Assembly (NCBI GenBank): GCA_002493965.1 | Contig: DLAP01000060.1 | Span: 5,247-18,738 of the forward strand | DNA from: Clostridiales bacterium UBA7044 | GTDB lineage: Bacteria; Bacillota; Clostridia; Oscillospirales; Oscillospiraceae | Reading direction: 5' to 3' | Length of the DNA stretch: 13,492 nucleotides | Part shown: positions 1 through 6,206 of the stretch, in pieces | Layout: each line of letters opens with the position of its first letter | Position numbering within the stretch: position 1 is the stretch's first letter | Notes under the pieces: generated by a model | What the model was told of the DNA's origin: nothing | Databases searched by the model: none | The model's input: the letters and a program-made list of their open reading frames with translations, nothing else | Position numbers and translations under genes: made by a program

Positions 1-62
1 TCATACTGAACGGAGCGGTCAATCAGCTTGGCGCTCTCCTGATACTTTTTGCCTCTAAACAA
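1..62 (-). CDS. rplA: Ribosomal protein L1, N-terminal fragment (window edge)
   Basis: Only the first 20 codons and two bases are inside the window. The reading starts MFRGKKYQESAKLIDRSVQY, which matches the usual L1 start (KRGKKYxEAxKLID-R). L1 binds 23S rRNA at the E-site stalk and is a known translational repressor of its own operon. The start codon is TTG at 62-60, chosen because AAGGAGGA at 71-78 sits 8 bases upstream and no ATG is available. It lies 80 bp after the rplK stop, as in the standard rplK-rplA pair. The leader carries an L1-binding-site mimic (82-107), so autoregulation is likely. Confidence 0.93.
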   Translation of the reverse strand, partial: MFRGKKYQESAKLIDRSVQY

Positions 63-81
63 TTTAATTATCCTCCTTATC

Positions 82-107
82 GTGGTAATGCGGAATAATC
101 CTCCCAC
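82..107 (-). promoter_or_regulatory. Putative L1-binding rRNA mimic in the rplA leader
   Basis: On the minus strand GTGGGAGG (107-100) is followed, after a short GGA/TCC hairpin, by ATTACCAC (89-82). The L1-binding part of 23S rRNA (helices 76-77) has GUGGGAG on one strand and AUACCAC on the other, so the closing GTGG/CCAC stem and the conserved internal loop are both imitated. The motif ends 3 bases before the rplA Shine-Dalgarno, so bound L1 would be expected to block ribosome entry. A 6-bp hairpin CCGGGT/ACCCGG (112-117/127-132) precedes it. Confidence 0.6.
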
Positions 108-142
108 ATATCCGGGTCAGATGTTCACCCGGTTCAAAAATG

Positions 143-568
143 TCAATCGACGACGATAACGCCCATGGAGCGGCAGGTACCGGCAACCTGAGCCTCGGCA
201 GCCTCCAGAGTGGGGCAGTTCAGGTCAGGCATCTTGGTCTTGGCGATTTCGGCGATCTGGGCCTTGGTGATGGTGCCGACCTTGGTCTTGTTGGGGACAC
301 CGGAACCCTTGTCCAAACCGATGGCCTTCATGATCAGCATGGGGGTCGGAGGAGTCTTGGTGATGAAGGTGAAGCTGCGGTCAGCGTAAACCGTGATAAC
401 GACGGGAATCTTGTAGCCCTCCATGTCCTTGGTGCGGGCGTTGAACTCCTTGATGAAAGCGGCGATGTTCACGCCGTGCTGACCCAGAGCAGGGCCTACA
501 GGGGGAGAAGCGGTCGCCTTAGCGGCGTTAATCTGAAGTTTGATAATGCCAGTGACTTTCTGTGCCAT
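143..568 (-). CDS. rplK: Ribosomal protein L11
   Basis: A 141-residue protein, normal length for L11. It has the N-terminal domain signature (KLQINAAKATASPPVGPALG, about residues 10-29, then QHGVNI) and the C-terminal rRNA-binding domain with the Pro-rich start TKTPPTPMLIMKA (about 71-83) and the glycine/lysine loop GSGVPNKTKVGTIT. L11 binds the GTPase-associated region of 23S rRNA and is needed for stringent-factor activation. ATG at 568-566 was chosen over upstream in-frame codons because AGGAGGTG (582-575) stands 6 bases before it and the protein then begins MAQKVTG as in relatives. It lies between nusG and rplA; its leader holds an L1-site mimic. Confidence 0.98.
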   Translation of the reverse strand: MAQKVTGIIKLQINAAKATASPPVGPALGQHGVNIAAFIKEFNARTKDMEGYKIPVVITVYADRSFTFITKTPPTPMLIMKAIGLDKGSGVPNKTKVGTITKAQIAEIAKTKMPDLNCPTLEAAEAQVAGTCRSMGVIVVD

Positions 569-591
569 AAATAGCACCTCCTGAATAAAAT

Positions 592-643
592 GTGGTAATA
601 TGCGATTTTCACGCATTTTTGTCGGGGTAAGCACCCCTCCCAC
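592..643 (-). promoter_or_regulatory. Putative L1-binding rRNA mimic in the rplK leader
   Basis: In the transcribed (minus) strand GTGGGAGG (643-636) and ATTACCAC (599-592) flank two small hairpins, GGGGT/ACCCC (628-624 with 637-633) and ATGCG/CGCAT (616-612 with 604-600). The outer parts copy the GUGGGAG...AUACCAC strands of the 23S rRNA L1 site. L1 repression through the L11 leader is established in several bacteria; the match here is read from sequence only. A further GGCCGA/TCGGCC hairpin (649-654/660-665) lies just after the nusG stop and has no U tract, so it is not a clear terminator. Confidence 0.65.
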
Positions 644-673
644 GTTCCGGCCGAGTCAATCGGCCCGATGCGT

Positions 674-1204
674 TTACTGGGAAATGACCTCCACCTGATC
701 AAGCTCGAACTCGACGGAGGTTTCGCGGCCGAACATAGATACAATCACGCTCACCGCATTGCGATCCACATCCACACTCTCCACGGTGCCGGAGAAGGAG
801 GACAGGGGGCCGTCCAGAATCCGTACGGTATCACCTACAGAGTAGTTGACGACGATTTCCTTCTTCTCTACGCCCATGGCGTAGACCTCATCCTCAGTCA
901 GAGGGGTGGGATCGTTGCTGGAGGTACCGACAAAGCCGGTAACACCCCGAATGTTCCGGATGACGTGCCAGGTGTCATCGCTGTAGACCATCTTTACCAG
1001 CACATAACCGGGATAGACCTTCCGATCGTAGGTTTTGCTGGCGCCGGACTCGGTAATCTCCGTGACGGTCTCCAGAGGAATGGAGGTCGCCAGGATCTGA
1101 TCCTGCAGGCCCCGGGATTCCACGGTCTTCTCGATGGTTGCCTTAACGGTATTTTCGTATCCGGAGTAGGTATGCACTACATACCATTTCGCAGCTTCTG
1201 CCAT
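674..1204 (-). CDS. nusG: Transcription elongation/antitermination factor NusG
   Basis: A 176-residue NusG of typical length. The NGN domain (about residues 5-110) starts KWYVVHTYSGYENTVK and contains the conserved RKVYPGYVLVKM strand and the loop before GVTGFVG; the C-terminal KOW domain (about 123-176) reads VGDTVRILDGPLSSFSGTVE. NusG binds RNA polymerase at the clamp and controls pausing and coupling to ribosomes. The ATG at 1204 is 11 bases downstream of the secE stop, and its ribosome binding site (AAGGTG) overlaps that stop, so translation is probably coupled to secE. Confidence 0.98.
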   Translation of the reverse strand: MAEAAKWYVVHTYSGYENTVKATIEKTVESRGLQDQILATSIPLETVTEITESGASKTYDRKVYPGYVLVKMVYSDDTWHVIRNIRGVTGFVGTSSNDPTPLTEDEVYAMGVEKKEIVVNYSVGDTVRILDGPLSSFSGTVESVDVDRNAVSVIVSMFGRETSVEFELDQVEVISQ

Positions 1205-1215
1205 GCGCTTACACC

Positions 1216-1446
1216 TTAGTGGAAGGCGCCGATGAGGGCGTCAATTCCGACCTGTGCAACGAAGTCGAACAGCCAGATGAAGATGCCCACAGCGACGACG
1301 CAGCAGACAACGATCACGGCGTTCTTCAGAACCTGCTGGGGGGTGGGCCAGACCACCTTCTTCAGTTCGCTGCGAAGCTCACGGAAGTACTTTCTGACCT
1401 TGCCCCAGGTTCTCTTGAACCAGTTTTCCTTTTTAACTTCAGCCAT
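1216..1446 (-). CDS. secE: Preprotein translocase subunit SecE
   Basis: A 76-residue protein with the single-span architecture of Gram-positive SecE. The amphipathic surface helix with the family motif is at about 18-36 (VRKYFRELRSELKKVVWPTP), followed by one transmembrane helix (about 42-66, NAVIVVCCVVAVGIFIWLFDF). SecE clamps SecY in the SecYEG channel. The ATG at 1446 follows GGGAGG by a normal distance, 15 bases after the rpmG stop. Position between rpmG and nusG is the conserved bacterial order. Confidence 0.97.
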   Translation of the reverse strand: MAEVKKENWFKRTWGKVRKYFRELRSELKKVVWPTPQQVLKNAVIVVCCVVAVGIFIWLFDFVAQVGIDALIGAFH

Positions 1447-1461
1447 GAATGAAAGCCTCCC

Positions 1462-1611
1462 TTACTTCGTCTCGGTGTGAACGGTGTGCTTCCTGCAGAA
1501 TCTGCAGTACTTCTTCATTTCGAGACGGTCAGGGTCGTTCTTCTTGTTCTTCATGGTGTTGTAGTTTCTCTGCTTGCACTCAGAGCATCTCAAAGTGACT
1601 TTTACGCGCAT
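1462..1611 (-). CDS. rpmG: Ribosomal protein L33, zinc-binding form
   Basis: A 49-residue open frame starting MRVKVTLRCSECKQRNYNTM and ending HTVHTETK. Two CxxC pairs (C9/C12 and C36/C39) mark the zinc-ribbon (C+) form of L33, a 50S subunit protein. The ATG at 1611-1609 is preceded by AAGGAGGTG at normal spacing. It is the first gene of the rpmG-secE-nusG-rplK-rplA transcript, about 128 bases downstream of the expected transcription start. No tRNA gene lies between rpmG and secE, unlike in some relatives. Confidence 0.97.
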   Translation of the reverse strand: MRVKVTLRCSECKQRNYNTMKNKKNDPDRLEMKKYCRFCRKHTVHTETK

Positions 1612-1745
1612 TAACGGCACCTCCTTAAATCATTGCCTCCCTGTATCACTCCGGCTAATGAAATTTTAGACAGCGGTGTAACTACAATTCCCGCTCCGAA
1701 GCTGAAAAAGGCGCACAAAAAAAGCCCTTTTTCACAGGTAAAATC

Positions 1746-1774
1746 ATTCTATCATGGGGCTATCAGAAAGTCAA
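1746..1774 (-). promoter_or_regulatory. Sigma-A promoter of the rpmG-secE-nusG-rplK-rplA operon
   Basis: The minus strand has -35 TTGACT (1774-1769), a 17-base spacer and -10 TAGAAT (1751-1746). Transcription should start near 1739, giving a leader of about 128 bases. That leader opens with an 8-bp inverted repeat GAAAAAGG/CCTTTTTC (1704-1711/1726-1733), which contains an internal T run but is not a convincing terminator. Confidence 0.85.
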
Positions 1775-1785
1775 TCATTTTTTTC

Positions 1786-1814
1786 TTTATTTTCCGGGAA
1801 TTGTGTAGTATGAT
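1786..1814 (+). promoter_or_regulatory. Possible weak promoter of ruvX and the salvage genes
   Basis: TATGAT at 1809-1814 is a good -10, about 32 bases before the ruvX start and divergent from the ribosomal promoter. The hexamer 17 bases upstream (TTTATT) is a poor -35, so the call is tentative. Confidence 0.4.
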
Positions 1815-1845
1815 AAGGAAAACAGCGGATACGGAGGAAAAACAA

Positions 1846-2271
1846 ATGCGCGTAATGGGAATTGACTATGGCGACGCCCGGACGGGGGTAGCGATTTCTG
1901 ACCTGCTTTGCACCATTGCCGGCACTGCCGCGGTAGTGCCCAGCCGGAACCGGGAAAAAGCCCTTGCCGACATCGCTCAATTGGCGAAGGAAAATGAGGT
2001 GGGGGAGATCGTGGTGGGCCTGCCCCGGAACATGGACGGAACCGAAGGGCCTCGGGCGGCGCTTTGCCGGGAATTTGGGGAGCTGCTGAAAGAAGCCACT
2101 GGGCTGCCCGTCGCCATGTGGGACGAGCGGCGTACAACCGTAGAGGCCCACAACATTCTGTCCCAGCATAATTACCACGGGAAAAAGCGGAAGGAGACGG
2201 TGGACGCGGTAGCGGCTACCTTGATTTTAGAAGGGTACCTGGATTTTAAAAAGCACAGCGCATCTTTTTAA
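1846..2271 (+). CDS. ruvX: Putative pre-16S rRNA nuclease / Holliday junction resolvase YqgF
   Basis: A 141-residue RNase H-fold protein of the YqgF/RuvX family. The first strand carries the catalytic Asp in GIDYGDARTGVAISD (D7); the middle has EIVVGLPRNMDGTEG, then MWDERRTTVEA with the second acidic cluster, and the C-terminal DAVAATLILEGYL with the last Asp. Members process the 5' end of 16S rRNA in E. coli and have been proposed as junction resolvases. ATG at 1846 was chosen because GGAGG at 1833-1837 stands 8 bases before it; longer frames begin in the divergent promoter. In other Firmicutes this gene sits next to a DUF1292 gene; here the DUF1292 gene is about 7.4 kb away. murQ follows after 20 bp, so the two are probably co-transcribed. 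Confidence 0.95.
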   Translation: MRVMGIDYGDARTGVAISDLLCTIAGTAAVVPSRNREKALADIAQLAKENEVGEIVVGLPRNMDGTEGPRAALCREFGELLKEATGLPVAMWDERRTTVEAHNILSQHNYHGKKRKETVDAVAATLILEGYLDFKKHSASF

Positions 2272-2291
2272 CGCATAGGAGGAATGAGCAT

Positions 2292-3188
2292 ATGGTGCAG
2301 TTACAGAAAATCGCTACGGAACAGCGAAACCCCAATACCAGGGACATTGACACCCTGTCCACCCTGGAAATGGTGAAGCGGATCAATCAGGAAGACCACC
2401 GTGTTGCGGAGGCCGTGGGCATGGTGACAGAGCAGATCGCCGCCGCCATTGACCGAATCGCGGAAAAGCTGGAGGACGGCGGCAGGCTCATCTACTGCGG
2501 CGCGGGAACCTCCGGACGGCTGGGAATCCTGGATGCCGTGGAGTGTCCGCCCACCTATTCCACGGATCCTGAAACCGTTCAGGCTTTGATGGCCGGCGGA
2601 TATGACGCCATTTTCAAAGCTGTGGAGGGTGCGGAGGACAGTAAGGTATTGGGCGTTCAGGATATGAAGAACATCCACTTTACCCCAAAAGACGTGCTGG
2701 TGGGAATCGCCGCCTCCGGCAGAACCCCCTATGTGCTGGGCTGCATGGAATACGCCAAGGCACTGGGCGCTGTTACCATCGCCGTTACCTGCTGCCCTGG
2801 CTCGGAGCTGGACACCTTTGCCGATATTGGCATCGCCCCGGCGCCCGGCCCGGAGGTGATCACCGGCTCCACCCGGATGAAGAGCGGCACCGCTCAGAAA
2901 ATGGTGCTCAATATGCTCTCCACGGGAACCATGATCAAGCTGGGCAAGGTTTACGGCAACCTGATGGTGGACGTGAAGCCCTCCAACGAAAAGCTGGTTC
3001 GCCGGTGTGTGAGCATCGTCTGTGATGCCGCCGAATGCAGCGAAGCGGAGGCGGTTGCCGCGCTGGAAAGCTGCGGCTACCGTCCGAAGATCGCCATTAC
3101 CATGGTGCTTTTGGGCATTTCCGCCCAGGAAGCGAAGAAACGGCTGGACGATGCCGGCGGACGCATTGCCCGGGCACTGGAAAAGTAA
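2292..3188 (+). CDS. murQ: N-acetylmuramic acid 6-phosphate etherase
   Basis: A 298-residue single SIS-domain enzyme, full length for MurQ. It cleaves the lactyl ether of MurNAc-6-phosphate to give GlcNAc-6-phosphate and D-lactate in the cytoplasm. The start ATEQRNPNTRDIDTLSTLEM is the family N-terminus; the sugar-phosphate site is CGAGTSGRLGILDAVECPPT (69-88) and the second loop GIAASGRTPYV. E84 (VECPP) and E115 (EGAED) line up with the two catalytic glutamates of E. coli MurQ (E83, E114). The region ITGSTRMKSGTAQKMVLNM is also conserved, and the C-terminus carries the small UBA-like helical part. AGGAGG at 2277-2282 fixes the start. It is followed by a hairpin block and then namZ. No MurP PTS or MurR regulator is in the window. 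Confidence 0.97.
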   Translation: MVQLQKIATEQRNPNTRDIDTLSTLEMVKRINQEDHRVAEAVGMVTEQIAAAIDRIAEKLEDGGRLIYCGAGTSGRLGILDAVECPPTYSTDPETVQALMAGGYDAIFKAVEGAEDSKVLGVQDMKNIHFTPKDVLVGIAASGRTPYVLGCMEYAKALGAVTIAVTCCPGSELDTFADIGIAPAPGPEVITGSTRMKSGTAQKMVLNMLSTGTMIKLGKVYGNLMVDVKPSNEKLVRRCVSIVCDAAECSEAEAVAALESCGYRPKIAITMVLLGISAQEAKKRLDDAGGRIARALEK

Positions 3189-3196
3189 TACGAAAA

Positions 3197-3349
3197 CCCA
3201 ATAAAATCCTTCGATTTTATTGGGCCCACATCGTCTGGCGACGATACCGTTTTCAAGACTTTCAAATTAGAAAATCTTGAAAACCCGTCTCATAGGATTC
3301 TCTAATTAAAATCTTTCATTAGAGGAATGAAAGATTTTAAAAGAGAATC
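3197..3349 (+). repeat. Block of four inverted repeats between murQ and namZ
   Basis: Four non-overlapping hairpins fill the 192-base gap: (a) 12 perfect pairs, arms 3197-3208 and 3213-3224, loop CTTC; (b) ATCGTC/GACGAT, 3230-3235/3240-3245, loop TGGC; (c) 10 pairs GTTTTCAAGA/TCTTGAAAAC, 3249-3258/3275-3284, with an inner TTTC/GAAA; (d) 3296-3320/3326-3349, 15 perfect inner pairs and 8 outer pairs around a 2/1 internal loop. None has a U run on the plus strand; (a) read on the minus strand is followed by TTTT. TATAAA at 3352-3357 could be a -10 for namZ, but without a good -35. The block may be an mRNA stabiliser, a processing/attenuation site or a small repeat insertion. Confidence 0.85.
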
Positions 3350-3380
3350 AGTATAAAAGAGGAGTTTCAGGAGGTTTGCT

Positions 3381-4526
3381 ATGATTTTCTTTGGCGCTGA
3401 CCGGATCGGGCAGTTCCGGGAATGCTTTTCCGGAAGGGTGGCCCTGCTCACCGCGCCTAGTGGACGGACAAGTGACAACCGTTCCACCATCGATGTTCTG
3501 AAAGATTTCTGCGACCTGCAGCTGCTGCTGGCCCCCGAGCACGGTGTCCGGGGAGACAAGGCCGCAGGCGCGCTGATTGAAGATGAGATTGACTTAGAAA
3601 GCAGGCTGCCGGTGCGCAGTCTTTACACACAAGCGTCCAAGCGGCTTACAAAGGATAAGCTTGACCTGTTTGACACTCTGGTTTACGACATTGCCGATGT
3701 AGGCAGCCGGTATTTTACCTTCATCTCCACCCTGCGCTTCTGTATGGAGGACTGCGCTACCGCCGGAAAACGGATGGTGGTGCTGGACCGGCCGAACCCC
3801 CTGGGAAGCGCGGTGGAGGGCGGGCTGCTGCGGCAAGAGACCGCCAGCTTCGTAGGCTGTTATTCCCTGCCGGTGCGCTATGGGCTGACCTGCGGCGAAC
3901 TGGCGGGAATGATGAACGCGGAACTGGGGATTGGCTGTGACCTGAAAATCATTCCCTGCTCCGGCCTGACGGAAAATATGACCTTTCGGGACTGGGGAAA
4001 GCCCTGGGTGATGCCAAGTCCCAACATTCCACGATTTGAAACGGCCCTCCTTTATCCAGGAACCTGCCTGATAGAGGGAACCAATTGCTCCGAGGGCCGG
4101 GGCACTGCGGATCCCTTTGCCATCATCGGCGCGCCCTTTATCCGTGCCGAGGAATTTTGCCGGGCATTCAATGACAGAAACCTGCCTGGTGTGATGGCAA
4201 CGCCGGTGTATTTCACGCCCACCGCCTCCAAGCATCAGGGGGCGCTTTGCGGTGGAATCCACCTGCATATTTTGGAGGAAGATGCCCTGCGCCCAGTGGA
4301 GCTGGGCGTGCGCCTGCTGGAGCTGCTCCAGGGAATGTATCCGGAGGACTTTCGATTCCTGGAGCCGGTGCGTCAGGGCGGGAAGCCGTTTATTTCTATG
4401 CTTGCGGGCCATCGGGAGTTTGAAAAGCCCGGCTGGGATGCGGATGGCATGCTGGAGCGCTATGCGCAGGAAAGCGAGGAATTCCGCCGCAGAAAGGTGC
4501 CCTTTGGGCTGTACCCGCGAGTTTGA
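3381..4526 (+). CDS. namZ: DUF1343 exo-beta-N-acetylmuramidase, NamZ (YbbC) family, cytoplasmic
   Basis: A 381-residue protein with the DUF1343 (CAZy GH171) signatures in order: GRVALLTAPSGR (18-29), LLAPEHGVRGDKAAG (49-63), VYDIADVGSRYFTFISTL (101-118), VLDRPNPLG (134-142), WVMPSPNIPRFETALLYPGT (209-228) and IEGTNCSEGRGTADPF (231-246). Characterised Bacillus subtilis NamZ removes MurNAc from the non-reducing end of peptidoglycan sugar chains and is exported. Here the domain begins at residue 1 without any signal peptide or lipobox, so action inside the cell on imported muropeptides is inferred. AGGAGG at 3369-3374 sets the ATG. The kinase gene follows after 23 bp; murQ precedes it. The exact substrate is not proven by sequence. 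Confidence 0.92.
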   Translation: MIFFGADRIGQFRECFSGRVALLTAPSGRTSDNRSTIDVLKDFCDLQLLLAPEHGVRGDKAAGALIEDEIDLESRLPVRSLYTQASKRLTKDKLDLFDTLVYDIADVGSRYFTFISTLRFCMEDCATAGKRMVVLDRPNPLGSAVEGGLLRQETASFVGCYSLPVRYGLTCGELAGMMNAELGIGCDLKIIPCSGLTENMTFRDWGKPWVMPSPNIPRFETALLYPGTCLIEGTNCSEGRGTADPFAIIGAPFIRAEEFCRAFNDRNLPGVMATPVYFTPTASKHQGALCGGIHLHILEEDALRPVELGVRLLELLQGMYPEDFRFLEPVRQGGKPFISMLAGHREFEKPGWDADGMLERYAQESEEFRRRKVPFGLYPRV

Positions 4527-4549
4527 CGGTCTTTATGAGGTGAAACGAA

Positions 4550-5446
4550 ATGTACATTGCTGGAATTGACGGCGGCGGCACACATACGCGATTAGAATTG
4601 CGGGACGACCAAAACCGCCTGGTCTGCCGCAGGGAATTTGGTCCCTTCAACCTGAATTCCATTGGGGAAGCGGCCTTTCGCGGCCTTTTCAAAGAGATAT
4701 TTGCGGACTGCGGCGGCGCGGCGGCCTGCGAAAGAATCTGCTTTGGCGCGGCGGGAATCTCCAATCCCCGTGTGGAGAACATCCTGGGGGAGGAACTGGA
4801 AGAAGCCGGATTTCGGGGAGCGTGGAAGCTCTGCGGCGACCAGGAAATCGCCCTGCGGGGGGCCATGGATGGTCCGGGGGTGGCGGTGATTGCCGGAACC
4901 GGCTCCATCTGCTTCGGCAAGAACCAGGCCGGAGAAACGGCACGGAGCGGCGGCTATGGCCATCTCATTGACGACGGAGGCAGCGGCTATGCCCTGGGAA
5001 GGGATGTGCTCAGCCAGGCTGTGAAAGCGCTGGATGGCCGGGGAAAGGGAAATGCTATTCTCCAAAGGGTGTACGACCGGCTTCCCGGGAATACCCCGGG
5101 GGAGATTGTTTCCTTTGTATACAGCCCGGATACCCGGAAGTCCCACATTGCCGCGTTTTCCAGCATTGCCCTGGAGCTGGCGGAGGCGGGGGATGAGACG
5201 GCGGCGGAAATCCTTGACCAGGGAGCAAAGGACCTGGCAGAACTGACGGTGGCGGTTCAGGGGAGGCTGGGGCTTTCCGGCTGCCCCATCGCTCTGCTGG
5301 GGGGCCTGCTTGCCGAAGACAATCCCTACCGCCGGGTGGTGGTGAGGCAGATGCAGGTCTTGGGTGCGCCCATGGCCCCGGCCCATGATGCCCTGTGGGG
5401 CGCGGCGCAAATGGCCTGGGAGATGGAAAGCGGAAATGGAGAGTAG
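4550..5446 (+). CDS. BadF/BadG/BcrA/BcrD-family amino-sugar kinase (MurNAc/GlcNAc kinase, MurK-like)
   Basis: A 298-residue ASKHA-fold kinase. The phosphate-1 loop is GIDGGGTHTRLEL (5-17), the CFGAAGI strand follows at about 64-70, the phosphate-2 loop is VIAGTGSICFG (113-123), and SGGYGHLIDDGGSGYALGRD (133-152) is the family's sugar/metal signature; the adenosine-side motif ALLGGLLAEDNPY is near 248-260. Close characterised relatives phosphorylate GlcNAc, or both GlcNAc and MurNAc (Clostridium acetobutylicum MurK). Between namZ and an HD gene, and downstream of murQ, MurNAc kinase is the natural role: it would make MurQ's substrate without a PTS. GAGG at 4537-4540 precedes the ATG. Sugar specificity is inferred from context. 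Confidence 0.88.
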   Translation: MYIAGIDGGGTHTRLELRDDQNRLVCRREFGPFNLNSIGEAAFRGLFKEIFADCGGAAACERICFGAAGISNPRVENILGEELEEAGFRGAWKLCGDQEIALRGAMDGPGVAVIAGTGSICFGKNQAGETARSGGYGHLIDDGGSGYALGRDVLSQAVKALDGRGKGNAILQRVYDRLPGNTPGEIVSFVYSPDTRKSHIAAFSSIALELAEAGDETAAEILDQGAKDLAELTVAVQGRLGLSGCPIALLGGLLAEDNPYRRVVVRQMQVLGAPMAPAHDALWGAAQMAWEMESGNGE

Positions 5447-5452
5447 ACCAGG

Positions 5453-6130
5453 ATGAACACAGAGACATATCGCCTGCTGGAGGATTATATGCTTAGCTGC
5501 ATGGAGGATGCGGCCCATGATAAGGAGCATATCTACCGTGTACTGTATACCGCACTGGAAATTGCCAAGACGGAAGAGAATGTCCATTATGACGTCCTGA
5601 TCGGGGCATGCCTGCTGCACGATATCGGGAGAAAAGAGCAATTTGAAAACCCTGCTTTATGTCATGCCATGGTGGGCGGTGAAAAAGCGTGTCAATTTCT
5701 ATTGAAGCATGGCTTTGAAAAAAACTATGCGGAGCAGGTAAAGGGGTGCATTGAGACCCATCGGTATCGGAAAAACAATCCGCCCCAAAGCATTGAGGCG
5801 AAGATCCTGTTTGACGCGGATAAGCTGGACGCGACAGGAGCCATCGGAATCGCGAGAACCCTGCTTTATAAAGGGAACGTTTCCCAGCCGCTGTATTCCC
5901 TTCGGCCGGACGGCACCGTTTCCAGCGGAGAAAATGACAGCGTACCATCCTTTTTTCAGGAATATAAGTACAAACTGGAAAAAATCTATGACAAATTTTA
6001 CACAAAAGCAGCGGCGGCCATGGCCGGGGAGAGGAAGAAGAGCGCTGCCACGTTTTATAACAGCCTGTATGAGGAAGTGAGCGCTTCCTATCAAAATGGT
6101 GCAGAGGAACTGGCCCGTTTGCTGGGGTAA
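5453..6130 (+). CDS. HD-domain phosphohydrolase
   Basis: A 225-residue protein with the HD metal-binding set: AHDKEHIYRV (21-30, His26), CLLHDIGR (53-60, His56-Asp57), CHAMVGG (70-76), IETHRYR (100-106) and ILFDADKLDATG (118-129, Asp123). The arrangement resembles the E. coli YedJ group of small HD proteins, which hydrolyse phosphate esters or nucleotides. It starts 6 bases after the kinase stop, with GGAGAG overlapping that stop, so translation is likely coupled. That placement suggests a part in sugar-phosphate or nucleotide clean-up in the salvage operon, but its substrate cannot be read from sequence. Confidence 0.88.
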   Translation: MNTETYRLLEDYMLSCMEDAAHDKEHIYRVLYTALEIAKTEENVHYDVLIGACLLHDIGRKEQFENPALCHAMVGGEKACQFLLKHGFEKNYAEQVKGCIETHRYRKNNPPQSIEAKILFDADKLDATGAIGIARTLLYKGNVSQPLYSLRPDGTVSSGENDSVPSFFQEYKYKLEKIYDKFYTKAAAAMAGERKKSAATFYNSLYEEVSASYQNGAEELARLLG

Positions 6131-6148
6131 CGAGCAACAACGGGTTGC

Positions 6149-6177
6149 TTGCCACAGCAAAGGAAACCTGGTATCAT
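6149..6177 (+). promoter_or_regulatory. Sigma-A promoter of the HTH/zinc-ribbon regulator
   Basis: TTGCCA (6149-6154), a 17-base spacer and TATCAT (6172-6177), each one base from consensus. A short inverted repeat AGCAAC/GTTGCT (6133-6138/6144-6149) touches the -35. The start point would be near 6184, about 23 bases before the ATG. Confidence 0.75.
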
Positions 6178-6187
6178 CAGGGTATCA
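6170..6187 (+). promoter_or_regulatory. Direct repeat GGTATCA, candidate operator
   Basis: GGTATCA occurs at 6170-6176 and 6181-6187, 11 bases apart, one helical turn. The first copy covers the -10 hexamer and the second lies at the expected transcription start, so a bound regulator would block polymerase. Autoregulation by the downstream HTH protein is inferred. Confidence 0.45.
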
Positions 6188-6206
6188 AAATTCAGGAGGG
6201 CTTCCT

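Noticed and set aside
140..574. Plus-strand ORF over rplK
   Set aside because: Antisense of a highly conserved ribosomal protein gene; low-complexity product.
1452..1620. tRNA-Trp gene often found near rpmG-secE
   Set aside because: The gaps here are only 10-20 bases; no cloverleaf is possible.
1704..1733. Terminator in the rpmG leader
   Set aside because: The GAAAAAGG/CCTTTTTC repeat is AU-rich, its T run is in the loop, and it lies between a strong promoter and essential genes.
3197..3349. CRISPR array
   Set aside because: The units are different palindromes, not identical repeats with spacers.
4592..5641. 349-codon minus-strand ORF
   Set aside because: It runs antisense through the kinase and HD genes, whose motifs are complete; it has no recognisable domain.
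6133..6149. AGCAAC/GTTGCT hairpin as terminator of the salvage operon
   Set aside because: Only six pairs and no T run after it; it overlaps the -35 of the next gene.
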